Shown: positions 1 to 5,286, counted from the stretch's first letter. The stretch: DNA of 5,525 nucleotides from Bacillota bacterium (GCA_029266295.1 JAQSXD010000281.1:1-5525); one strand, 5' to 3'. Numbers and translations: made by a program. The notes: generated by a model not told the origin, from the letters alone.

Positions 1-40
1 TCAAAAAATACGGGCACATATATCCGATATATGTGCCACG
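1..40 (-). terminator. Intrinsic terminator downstream of khpA
   Basis: The arms at 13-24 and 26-37 are exact reverse complements (GGCACATATATC / GATATATGTGCC). In RNA this gives a stem of about 11 bp with a 3-nt loop. Read on the minus strand the stem is followed by CGTA and six T residues (positions 8-3), which fits a rho-independent terminator 23 nt after the khpA stop. The other strand has no T run, so it should act for the minus-strand operon only. The stem is A/T-rich in its upper half, so partial read-through into a downstream gene outside the window is possible. Confidence 0.7.
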
Positions 41-60
41 AACGCAGTATTGCAGAATCT

Positions 61-291
61 TTATTGAACGATTTCTACTACCACTTTTTTATTTGCTTTA
101 GTCGCTGCGGCTTTTACGACGGTACGAAGCGCTTTGGCGATTCTCCCTTGCTTGCCGATTACCTTACCCATATCATCCGGGGCAACCTTCAATTCGATAA
201 CAATTGCCTGTCTTCCTTCGACCTCTTTAACCTCTACCGCATCAGGATTATCAACAAGTGATTTTGCAATAGCTTCAACCAGTTCTACCAT
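61..291 (-). CDS. khpA: KH-domain RNA-binding protein KhpA (YlqC family)
   Basis: This 76-residue protein is a single KH domain, the usual size for KhpA/YlqC. The RNA-contacting GxxG loop is GKQG at residues 46-49, inside the motif GKVIGKQGRIAKALR. The N-terminal strand/helix (MVELVEAIAKSLVDNPD) is also typical. In Firmicutes KhpA pairs with KhpB (EloR/Jag) and binds many RNAs, affecting cell elongation and division. That role is family knowledge and is not visible here. The gene starts 18 nt after the rpsP stop, behind a moderate AAGGAAAG site that overlaps the end of rpsP, so the two are probably cotranscribed. Its place directly after rpsP matches the conserved ffh-rpsP-khpA-rimM order. 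Confidence 0.93.
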   Translation of the reverse strand: MVELVEAIAKSLVDNPDAVEVKEVEGRQAIVIELKVAPDDMGKVIGKQGRIAKALRTVVKAAATKANKKVVVEIVQ

Positions 292-309
292 AAGTTTTCA
301 CCGCTTTCC

Positions 310-555
310 TTATCCTATAATTCCTGATCTCTTGAAAAGACTTTTTACAGTATCGGTAGGTTGAGCTCCGTTTGAAATCCATTTCTTAGCCTTTTCGCTA
401 TCGATTTTAACATCAGCCGGATCAGTCAAAGGGTTATAGTAACCTATCTCCTCAATAAACTTTCCATCTCTTGGTGAACGGGAATCTGCTACTACTACTC
501 TATAAAAAGGCTTCTTGTGTGCTCCCATTCTCTTCAGTCTAATTTTTACTGCCAT
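310..555 (-). CDS. rpsP: 30S ribosomal protein S16
   Basis: This 81-residue protein has the bS16 hallmarks: the start MAVKIRLKRMGAHKKPFYRV, then VVADSRSPRDGKFIEEIGYYNP (residues 21-42), and a C-terminal part with GAQPTDTV (63-70). S16 binds 16S rRNA in the body of the small subunit and is needed for its assembly. The start is the ATG at 555. It has a near-perfect Shine-Dalgarno sequence (AAGGAGGTGG, 570-561) 5 nt upstream, and the protein then begins exactly as family members do. The frame is open back to 603, but those 16 extra codons do not resemble S16. The gene lies 102 nt downstream of ffh and 18 nt upstream of khpA, and its C-terminus is short and ordinary. Confidence 0.97.
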   Translation of the reverse strand: MAVKIRLKRMGAHKKPFYRVVVADSRSPRDGKFIEEIGYYNPLTDPADVKIDSEKAKKWISNGAQPTDTVKSLFKRSGIIG

Positions 556-560
556 ATGTT

Positions 561-570
561 CCACCTCCTT
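561..570 (-). promoter_or_regulatory. Strong ribosome binding site of rpsP
   Basis: The minus strand reads AAGGAGGTGG here, almost fully complementary to the 3' end of 16S rRNA, 5 nt before the ATG at 555. It decides the rpsP start against the in-frame upstream codons (603 and 585) and fits the high output expected of a ribosomal protein gene. Confidence 0.85.
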
Positions 571-617
571 CTTTTTGTCTGTCATTTTCCGAATTGACTC
601 CATGACAAACGATTTAC

Positions 618-647
618 AATATATATGTTAAACTCAGTCTATCTGAA
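618..647 (-). promoter_or_regulatory. Possible weak internal promoter before rpsP
   Basis: In the 102-nt ffh-rpsP gap the minus strand shows TTCAGA (647-642, 4 of 6 matches to the -35 consensus), an 18-nt spacer and TATATT (623-618, 5 of 6 to the -10). This could add rpsP-khpA transcription beyond read-through from ffh. The gap is A/T-rich, so chance matches are likely. No terminator is visible between ffh and rpsP. Confidence 0.25.
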
Positions 648-657
648 TTTAATCACC

Positions 658-1995
658 CTAGAATCCCTTAAACATACGGTTTCTTTTGAATTTTGGCGCA
701 TTGGAAAACTGTTTCATCATCTTCCGGGCTTCTTCATACCGTTTGATTAGATTATTGATCTTGCTGACCGGCTGGCCGCTTCCCGCCGCAATCCGCTTTC
801 TTCTGCTGGCGTTGAGGACAGACGGATCTTTTCGCTCCGCTTTCGTCATGGACTGAATGATGGCTTCCATCTGAGAGAATTCTTTTTCTCCGCCTTCCAG
901 ATCGACTTCCTGCATGGCTTTGCCGTTCATACCCGGCAGCATATCCATGATCTTTGCGAGTCCACCCATCTTTCGGATTTGTCCCATCTGATCCAGAAAA
1001 TCTTCCAGCGTGAACTCGTTTTTCTTCATCTTCTTTTCGAGTTCAGCGGCTTTCTCATCGTCATAATTTTCCTGAGCCTTCTCAATCAGGCTCATCATAT
1101 CGCCCATTCCCAGAATTCTCGATGCCATACGCTCCGGATGGAATGGTTCCAGTGCATCGAACTTTTCACCCATACCAATGAATTTGATCGGTTTGCCTGT
1201 AACGGTCTTTGCAGACAGGGCAGCACCACCTCGGGTATCACCGTCCAGCTTTGTCATGATGATCCCGTCAATACCCAGTCTTTCATTAAAGCCGGTTGCA
1301 GCATTTACCGCATCCTGACCGGTCATAGCATCTACCACAAGAAGAATCTCGTGGGGCTTGGTTCTTTGCTTGATCCTGACAAGCTCATCCATCAGCTCAT
1401 CGTCGATATGAAGCCTGCCCGATGTATCCAGGATCAGCACGTCATGGCCTTTGTATTCCGCTTCCTTCATGGCTTTTTCTGCGATGACCTCGGGCTCTTT
1501 GCAGTCTCTCATCGTGAACACGGGAACGCCTACGGTCTTTCCTACGATCTCCAACTGGTCGATGGCTGCCGGTCTGTATACGTCACACGCTGCCAGCATG
1601 GGTCTCTTTCCATTTTTCTTCAGATAGTTTGCAAGTTTTCCGCAGGTTGTGGTTTTACCGGTACCCTGAAGACCAGCCATTAAAATGACGGTAAATCCTC
1701 TTGGAGAATATGTCAGTTTGCTGTTTGTCCCTCCCATAAGGGAAACCAGCTCGTCATTTACGATTTTAATTACCTGCTGTGCAGGAGTCAGACTGGCCAG
1801 TACATCCTGACCCAGAGCTTTTTCCTTGACGCTGTCTACGAACTGTTTGACAACCTTAAAGTTGACATCAGCTTCCAGCAGTGCCAGTTTAACCTCTCTC
1901 ATTGCTTCATTAATATCCGCTTCTGAGAGAATTCCTTTGCCCTTTAGTTTTTTAAAGACCCCCTGCAGTTTTTCCGATAGTCCTTCAAATGCCAT
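658..1995 (-). CDS. ffh: Signal recognition particle GTPase Ffh (SRP54)
   Basis: This 445-residue protein is full length for the family (about 440-450). The N domain spans about 1-90 and includes ALLEADVN at 38-45. The G domain spans about 100-295, with the P-loop GLQGTGKTT at 108-116, CDVYRPAAIDQL at 137-148, DTSGR at 190-194 and TKLDGDTRGG at 248-257. The M domain follows, with the SRP-RNA-binding motif SRRKRIAAGSG at 397-407. Ffh with SRP RNA binds signal sequences emerging from the ribosome and, with FtsY, delivers the ribosome to SecYEG. The start at 1995 has an AAGGAGAG site 8 nt upstream. The gene begins 33 nt after the ylxM stop and should be cotranscribed with it. The SRP RNA gene is not in this window. 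Confidence 0.98.
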   Translation of the reverse strand: MAFEGLSEKLQGVFKKLKGKGILSEADINEAMREVKLALLEADVNFKVVKQFVDSVKEKALGQDVLASLTPAQQVIKIVNDELVSLMGGTNSKLTYSPRGFTVILMAGLQGTGKTTTCGKLANYLKKNGKRPMLAACDVYRPAAIDQLEIVGKTVGVPVFTMRDCKEPEVIAEKAMKEAEYKGHDVLILDTSGRLHIDDELMDELVRIKQRTKPHEILLVVDAMTGQDAVNAATGFNERLGIDGIIMTKLDGDTRGGAALSAKTVTGKPIKFIGMGEKFDALEPFHPERMASRILGMGDMMSLIEKAQENYDDEKAAELEKKMKKNEFTLEDFLDQMGQIRKMGGLAKIMDMLPGMNGKAMQEVDLEGGEKEFSQMEAIIQSMTKAERKDPSVLNASRRKRIAAGSGQPVSKINNLIKRYEEARKMMKQFSNAPKFKRNRMFKGF

Positions 1996-2028
1996 ATGCG
2001 GCTCTCCTTATAACATTCTGCAATCTGC

Positions 2029-2385
2029 TTATTCATTAATCCGGTCGATAATGGACTTAATGTCCATCAATTTTGACCGAAGCCCTTCATTTCCGTCGTT
2101 TTCTTTTATCAGCTCTTCGAGTTGCGAGTCAATGGCTGTTATCGCATCTTCTGTATCCATGAATTTTTTCACCAGACCCAGTTTATTTTCATATTCATGC
2201 AACGCTTTTTCAGCCTTTTTTACCGCGTCATGAACCCCTTGCCTGCTGATGCTGAACTCTTCGGCAATCTCCGACAGTGAATAATTATCTTCATGGTAAA
2301 GTTTCAGTATTTCCTGCTGCTTTGCAGTGAGCAACTGACCATAAAAATCATATAGCATACTAATTTCTATCATCTTATCAAACAT
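2029..2385 (-). CDS. ylxM: YlxM family HTH protein of the SRP operon
   Basis: This 118-residue protein is all-helical in appearance. A sigma-70 region 4-like helix-turn-helix lies at about 20-62 (LTAKQQEILKLYHEDN then SLSEIAEEFSISRQGVHDAV), followed by a charged helical tail. The motif LYDFYGQLLTAKQ (11-23) and the position directly before ffh are diagnostic of YlxM (UPF0122). The precise role is unsettled; in streptococci it has been linked to SRP function. The start is chosen at the ATG at 2385, which has an AAGG site 10 nt upstream. A TTG two codons earlier (2391) lies only 4 nt from that site, too close. A later ATG at 2373 has no good site. Transcription probably starts near 2433. Confidence 0.92.
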   Translation of the reverse strand: MFDKMIEISMLYDFYGQLLTAKQQEILKLYHEDNYSLSEIAEEFSISRQGVHDAVKKAEKALHEYENKLGLVKKFMDTEDAITAIDSQLEELIKENDGNEGLRSKLMDIKSIIDRINE

Positions 2386-2395
2386 CTGCAATCAG

Positions 2396-2399
2396 CCTT
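2396..2399 (-). promoter_or_regulatory. Ribosome binding site deciding the ylxM start
   Basis: The minus strand reads AAGG here, followed by CTGA. It is 10 nt from the ATG at 2385 and only 4 nt from the TTG at 2391, so ATG is the better start. It is a weak site compared with the AAGGAGAG of ffh just downstream, which suggests YlxM is made at a lower level than Ffh. Confidence 0.5.
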
Positions 2400-2410
2400 A
2401 TCATCTTATT

Positions 2411-2484
2411 TGGCAAGTGTTTTTACTTGACACCATGTAAATTTAACACAAATTCGAAGAACTGTCAAGCAATAATACTTGGCA
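2411..2484. repeat. Pair of related dyads flanking the ylxM promoter
   Basis: Two 22-bp imperfect palindromes share the form TGnCAAG-N8-CTTGnCA. The first (2411-2432) is TGGCAAG-N8-CTTGACA and the second (2463-2484) is TGTCAAG-N8-CTTGGCA. One matches the reverse complement of the other at 18 of 22 positions, so the element is a nested mirror with the TTGACA halves facing inward. The centres are 52 bp apart, close to five helical turns. The second dyad contains the ylxM -35 box and the first covers about +1 to +23. This geometry suits a dimeric repressor acting on both sites. I do not recognise the regulator. Part of the resemblance could come from TTGACA being a -35 consensus. Confidence 0.55.
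2440..2468 (-). promoter_or_regulatory. Promoter of the ylxM-ffh-rpsP-khpA operon
   Basis: On the minus strand a perfect -35 box TTGACA (2468-2463) is followed by a 17-nt spacer and TAAATT (2445-2440, 4 of 6). An extended -10 TGT (2448-2446) sits directly before it. The start of transcription would be near 2433, giving an untranslated leader of about 48 nt before the ylxM ATG. It is the best promoter candidate between the sppA terminator and ylxM. Confidence 0.65.
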
Positions 2485-2579
2485 CAACTAAATAATTTAT
2501 TGTTAACTGGCCGATTATTTTCTATTAACTGATACATAAATTTTTTCTGCAGAAGGTTTCGCTTTGAACCTGTTCCCTT

Positions 2580-2608
2580 TTGTCAAATCATTTTCTATAT
2601 GTTATACT
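2580..2608 (+). promoter_or_regulatory. Orphan plus-strand sigma-A promoter
   Basis: TTGTCA (2580-2585, 5 of 6), a 17-nt spacer and TATACT (2603-2608, 5 of 6) with an extended -10 TGT (2600-2602) make one of the best-formed promoters in the window. It points away from ylxM and into the gap before the sppA 3' end. No protein gene follows, and transcription would meet the hairpin at 2639-2678 within about 65 nt. The predicted start is near 2616, at the left edge of the short palindrome AGTTAA-TG-TTAACT (2616-2629). Confidence 0.5.
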
Positions 2609-2615
2609 TTTGGTT

Positions 2616-2680
2616 AGTTAATGTTAACTTACAAAATCAAAAAATCAAGAAGGCAGTGAAAAACCTTCTTGATTTTTTTG
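2616..2680 (+). ncRNA. Putative short RNA between sppA and ylxM
   Basis: This is the predicted product of the promoter at 2580-2608, ending in the T tract at 2673-2679, about 65 nt in all. It would carry a small 5' hairpin (AGTTAA / TTAACT, 2616-2629), an A-rich single-stranded stretch (about 2630-2638) and a strong 15-bp terminator hairpin. I see no start codon with a ribosome binding site inside it. It resembles no RNA family I know. It is supported only by the promoter-terminator pairing, so it could be a spurious or regulatory transcript. Confidence 0.3.
2639..2679. terminator. Bidirectional intrinsic terminator of sppA
   Basis: The 15-bp perfect arms 2639-2653 and 2664-2678 (core ATCAAGAAGG / CCTTCTTGAT) flank a 10-nt loop. 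On the minus strand the stem ends in six T residues (2644-2639), 40 nt after the sppA stop, so it should end sppA transcription and separate it from the ylxM operon. On the plus strand it ends in seven T residues (2673-2679), so it would also stop transcription from the promoter at 2580-2608. Confidence 0.85.
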
Positions 2681-2718
2681 TGTTTTCTTATAGTCAACTG
2701 TACGCTGTATCAGTTCTT

Positions 2719-3744
2719 CTACTTCAGCAATTCACATTCATAACTGATGGGAAAATGCTGATCCTTCTCGATGACTTCCATCAGTGCGGATACATCGCCA
2801 TTCTTTAAATCAGGAATTTGCACTCCCCCCAGGACGCTTCTCCAAAAAGAATTATCCTGGTAGACAACGTCGATCACTTCACCACTGAGATCGTATGATT
2901 CTTTCATATCGTTCACAGCATCTTTGAAGGTTCCAATATCGTCCACAAGTCCCAGATCCAAAGCTTGTTTTGCCGTATAGACTCTGCCGTCTGCTAAAGC
3001 TTTCACATCTGGAAGGCTAAGTTTTCTTTCGTCTGCCACAATTCCTGTAAATTGGTCATATGCATCATCAACCAGAGACTGAAAAATCTCCTTTTGTTCG
3101 GCTGTCATGGGCTCTACAGAGCTTCCCATGGCTTTATTCCGTCCTGCTGTAATGGTTTCCGTCTTAATCCCGTAACGGTCAAGCAATCCCGAAATGTCAT
3201 AAAGCGTTCCGATAGTAACGCCAATGGACCCGGTCCAGGTATTCCTATTTGCAAAGATTTTATCTGCCGCTGCTGAAATATAGTATCCTCCTGAAGCGGC
3301 CATGGAGCCCATTGCCGAATAGACCGGACGGCCTGTCTTTTCCTTATACTCCTTTAACTTGAGATAGAGTTCATCGCTTTCATAAACACCGCCGCCGGGA
3401 GAATCCACAAACAGGATCAAACCCTGATTGTTTTGATCCGCTATCATTTCGTCGATCTTATTCAAAGTCCAGTTGTGCTGATACCCAATTGGCAATCCAA
3501 AGGTATCCGCCTGCCCTGACATAATTGATCCCTCTACATAAAGCGTTGCAATATATGGTCCATTTGCTGCAATATCTTTTTCTTGTTCGAACATGGTGTT
3601 TTTTATACCATTCCCAATCAACGCCAGTAATACGATACCGCCTATGATGCAGCCGAAAACGATCAGGCTTTTCGTAAGCCGTCTTTTCCTGGGTTTCTTC
3701 TCCTGATTCATTGATTCAATGTCATATTCTCTGATTTCTGTCAT
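2719..3744 (-). CDS. sppA: Signal peptide peptidase SppA (membrane serine protease)
   Basis: This 341-residue protein belongs to peptidase family S49 and is the short Gram-positive form with one protease domain. A charged cytosolic N-terminus (RKRR at 19-22) is followed by one membrane segment (about 27-44), with the catalytic domain outside. VDSPGGGVYESDELY (113-127) and GSMAASGGYYISAAADKIFA (146-165) are typical. By family alignment the nucleophile is S151 and the general base is K204 (in AGRNK). ADGRVYTAKQALDLGLVDDIG lies further on. SppA degrades leftover signal peptides in the membrane and in Bacillus is linked to envelope stress and lantibiotic resistance. The start is the ATG at 3744, with AAGGGG 7 nt upstream. 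A GTG 13 codons earlier (3783) has no site and falls within the predicted promoter. The gene is divergent from the ytr-type operon. Confidence 0.95.
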   Translation of the reverse strand: MTEIREYDIESMNQEKKPRKRRLTKSLIVFGCIIGGIVLLALIGNGIKNTMFEQEKDIAANGPYIATLYVEGSIMSGQADTFGLPIGYQHNWTLNKIDEMIADQNNQGLILFVDSPGGGVYESDELYLKLKEYKEKTGRPVYSAMGSMAASGGYYISAAADKIFANRNTWTGSIGVTIGTLYDISGLLDRYGIKTETITAGRNKAMGSSVEPMTAEQKEIFQSLVDDAYDQFTGIVADERKLSLPDVKALADGRVYTAKQALDLGLVDDIGTFKDAVNDMKESYDLSGEVIDVVYQDNSFWRSVLGGVQIPDLKNGDVSALMEVIEKDQHFPISYECELLK

Positions 3745-3751
3745 TTCTAAT

Positions 3752-3757
3752 CCCCTT
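3752..3757 (-). promoter_or_regulatory. Ribosome binding site deciding the sppA start
   Basis: The minus strand reads AAGGGG, 7 nt before the ATG at 3744. The upstream in-frame GTG (3783) is preceded only by A-rich sequence, so the shorter 341-residue protein is preferred. Confidence 0.7.
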
Positions 3758-3774
3758 TCAATTGATCTCATTCC

Positions 3775-3803
3775 ATTTTCCACTTTTTTTTCATCAATGT
3801 CAA
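3775..3803 (-). promoter_or_regulatory. Probable sppA promoter
   Basis: A perfect -35 box TTGACA (3803-3798 on the minus strand), a 17-nt A-rich spacer and GAAAAT (3780-3775, 4 of 6) would start transcription near 3768, leaving about 24 nt before the ATG. The weak -10 lowers confidence. It lies 23 bp from the nearer YtrA-type site (3827-3851), back to back with the ytr promoter. Confidence 0.5.
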
Positions 3804-3821
3804 TGTGAAAGGCAAAAACTG

Positions 3822-3851
3822 TTGACAGCGTATTGCACCATGTAGTACACT
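3822..3851 (+). promoter_or_regulatory. Promoter of the regulator-ABC transporter operon
   Basis: TTGACA (3822-3827), an 18-nt spacer and TACACT (3846-3851, 4 of 6) form a sigma-A promoter with a predicted start near 3858. The -10 hexamer is also the right half-site of a YtrA-type operator, so repressor and RNA polymerase would compete for the same bases. The leader to the first ATG is about 153 nt, long for a simple operon. Confidence 0.65.
3827..3851. promoter_or_regulatory. YtrA-type operator O1 overlapping the promoter
   Basis: AGCGTA (3827-3832), 13 bases and TACACT (3846-3851) match the YtrA operator form known from Bacillus subtilis, AGTGTA-N13-TACACT, with one mismatch. It spans from the last base of the -35 box to the whole -10 box of the promoter that reads into a YtrA-type regulator gene. 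This is the expected layout for autorepression. Confidence 0.7.
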
Positions 3852-3855
3852 ATGC

Positions 3856-3892
3856 GCATCAGGTGTATTATTGCATTTAATACACCTGATGC
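3856..3892. promoter_or_regulatory. YtrA-type operator O2 within a perfect 15-bp-arm dyad
   Basis: Arms 3856-3870 (GCATCAGGTGTATTA) and 3878-3892 are perfect reverse complements around a 7-nt loop. The core GGTGTA-N13-TACACC (3862-3886) has the same half-site and spacing as the YtrA operator, with only the outer base of each half changed. Its centre is 35 bp downstream of that of O1. No T run follows on either strand, so it is not an intrinsic terminator. It starts at or near the predicted +1, so the mRNA would begin with a 5' stem-loop as well. Confidence 0.7.
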
Positions 3893-3956
3893 AAAATAGG
3901 ATAGGATCGATTCAATTAACTAACTAAAGGAAGCGCTGTTTTAGGAGTGTGCACAG

Positions 3957-3992
3957 ATGGTCGCACGGTATGAATCAGCATTTCCTGAATAG
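3957..3992 (+). CDS. Possible 11-residue leader peptide
   Basis: An ATG at 3957 with AGGAG (3943-3947) 9 nt upstream opens an 11-codon frame (MVARYESAFPE) ending in TAG at 3990-3992. The stop lies just before the regulator's AAGGAGG site, so a ribosome terminating here could affect initiation at 4011. It is too short for homology or codon evidence and shows no run of one amino acid as in classical attenuation peptides. The spacing and site are the only support. Confidence 0.25.
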   Translation: MVARYESAFPE

Positions 3993-4010
3993 AAAAGGAG
4001 GGTTAGAATC

Positions 4011-4406
4011 ATGTTTCAGCTTGATTTGAAAAGCAGAAAATCAATCTATGAGCAGATTGTTGATAATATTAAAGAGCTCATCATTACAGGCATATTGAAA
4101 CCGGAAGATAAAATTCCATCGGTACGGGAGCTTTCAAAAACCCTCACGGTTAATCCCAATACCATACAAAAGGCATACAGAGAACTGGAGTATCAAGGAT
4201 TTTTGTACACCGTCTCAGGCCTGGGTACCTTTGTTTCTTCTCCATCGGACTTACCGGTGGATGAGAAAAAAATCAGCGAAGCGAGAGAGCACCTGAAGGG
4301 TTGCATCAGAGAACTGTTTTATCTTGGCTGTACTATAGAAAGAATCAGATCCATCTTGAATGAACTGCTGGAGGAAAGGAGTAATTGGAATGATAAAGGT
4401 AAGTAA
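4011..4406 (+). CDS. GntR family transcriptional regulator, YtrA subfamily
   Basis: This 131-residue protein has a GntR winged helix at about 10-77 (SIYEQIVDNIKELIITG, then IPSVRELSKTLTVNPNTIQKAYRELEYQGFLYTVSGLGTFV in sections) and a short C-terminal helical part at about 85-125. That short tail, in place of a large effector domain, defines the YtrA subfamily. Members repress their own ABC transporter operon, and B. subtilis YtrA responds to cell-wall antibiotics. Two YtrA-type sites upstream support autorepression. The ATG at 4011 follows AAAAGGAGGG with 8 nt spacing. The last 17 nt overlap the ABC ATPase gene in another frame, which suggests translational coupling. The subfamily is clear; the inducer is unknown. 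Confidence 0.93.
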   Translation: MFQLDLKSRKSIYEQIVDNIKELIITGILKPEDKIPSVRELSKTLTVNPNTIQKAYRELEYQGFLYTVSGLGTFVSSPSDLPVDEKKISEAREHLKGCIRELFYLGCTIERIRSILNELLEERSNWNDKGK

Positions 4407-5286
4407 TCTTGATAAATCCTTTGACGGCTTTCGGGCACTTTCCGATTTGAATCTCAATGTCAGGAAGGGTTCCATTTATGGACTGGTAGGAACCAACGGA
4501 GCCGGAAAGACCACCCTAATCAAGCACGTAACTGGCGTTTTGAAACAAGACCAGGGAGAAATACTCATCGAAGGAGAACCGGTTTACGAAAACATCACGG
4601 TAAAAGAACGAATGGGTTTTATACCCGACGATCTATACTTCTTCTCATCCTATAATTTAAAGGAGTCTGCCAAGTTCTACCGCTCTATTTATCCCAATTG
4701 GAGCAAGGAACGCTACACCCACATGGTGAAGCAGTTTGAACTTAACGAAAGGCGAAAGCTATCCAAATTTTCCAAAGGAATGCAAAAGCAGGCAGCTTTC
4801 ATCCTTACTATGTCATCCATGCCTGACTATCTGATTCTTGACGAACCCATCGACGGTTTGGATCCAATCATCAGAAAACTGGTATGGAAGTACATCATCG
4901 AGGACGTGGCAGAAAGAGAAATGACGGTTCTGGTTTCCTCCCATAATCTGCGAGAGCTGGAAGGAATCTGTGACTCGATCGGCATTCTCTCCAAGGGGAA
5001 GATGATGATCGAACGAGATCTAGATGAATTAAAATCAGATATTCATAAAATTCAGGTGGCCTTTAAAGAAAGCAGTGATGATCCATACAAGGGTTTAAAT
5101 GTCCTTCACAAAGAATCCAGAGGGACCGTAGACCTTTTGATCATTCGAAACAGAAAAGAAATGGTTGAAAGCGTAATCAACGAGAGCCATCCGGTGATCT
5201 TCGATATGCTTCCCCTATCCCTTGAGGAAATTTTTATCTATGAGTTAGGAGGTGGCGACAATGAAATTGAAGGCATCATATTTTAG
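4390..5286 (+). CDS. ABC transporter ATP-binding protein (YtrB-like)
   Basis: This 298-residue protein has an ABC ATPase domain at about 1-215 and a C-terminal extension of about 80 residues. Walker A is GTNGAGKTT (34-42), the signature is the variant FSKGMQKQ (127-134), Walker B is YLILDEP (147-153) and the switch histidine is H185 in SSHNL. At the Q-loop position I read GFIPDD (76-81), without the usual glutamine. It should energise the permease encoded next; substrate and direction are unknown, though YtrA-linked transporters are tied to cell-wall stress. The ATG at 4390 follows AAAGGAG with 8 nt spacing and lies inside the end of the regulator gene. The frame is open back to 4360, but those codons lie upstream of that site. 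The last 26 nt overlap the permease gene. Confidence 0.94.
   Translation: MIKVSNLDKSFDGFRALSDLNLNVRKGSIYGLVGTNGAGKTTLIKHVTGVLKQDQGEILIEGEPVYENITVKERMGFIPDDLYFFSSYNLKESAKFYRSIYPNWSKERYTHMVKQFELNERRKLSKFSKGMQKQAAFILTMSSMPDYLILDEPIDGLDPIIRKLVWKYIIEDVAEREMTVLVSSHNLRELEGICDSIGILSKGKMMIERDLDELKSDIHKIQVAFKESSDDPYKGLNVLHKESRGTVDLLIIRNRKEMVESVINESHPVIFDMLPLSLEEIFIYELGGGDNEIEGIIF
5247..5255 (+). promoter_or_regulatory. Ribosome binding site of the permease gene
   Basis: AGGAGGTGG inside the end of the ATPase gene, 5 nt before the ATG at 5261, is a near-consensus site. It supports that ATG as a true start although the gene overlaps its neighbour by 26 nt. Confidence 0.85.

Noticed and set aside
979..1683. 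Long plus-strand open frame of 234 codons opposite ffh
   Set aside because: It is antisense to the conserved G and M domains of ffh, has no ribosome binding site or recognisable domain, and has low-complexity composition expected of a shadow frame.
1826..2233. Plus-strand open frame of 135 codons across the ffh/ylxM junction
   Set aside because: It runs antisense through two real genes, is very rich in serine and phenylalanine, and has no start signals.
2427..2455. Plus-strand TTGACA (2427-2432) as a promoter
   Set aside because: No acceptable -10 hexamer lies 16-18 nt downstream; the hexamer is better explained as half of the dyad at 2411-2432.
2599..2808. Plus-strand open frame of 69 codons
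   Set aside because: Its ATG lies inside the -10 region of the predicted promoter, it reads through the terminator hairpin and then runs antisense to the end of sppA.
3052..3276. Plus-strand open frame of 74 codons opposite sppA
   Set aside because: It is a shadow of the SppA catalytic region with no ribosome binding site.
3745..3783. Thirteen-codon upstream extension of sppA from a GTG
   Set aside because: There is no ribosome binding site before the GTG and it lies within the predicted promoter, while the ATG at 3744 has AAGGGG at good spacing.
3856..3892. The 15-bp-arm dyad as an intrinsic terminator
   Set aside because: Neither strand has a T run after the stem, and the half-sites and spacing fit a YtrA-type operator.
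4251..4475. Minus-strand open frame of 74 codons
   Set aside because: It is antisense to the regulator/ATPase junction and has no domain or initiation signal.
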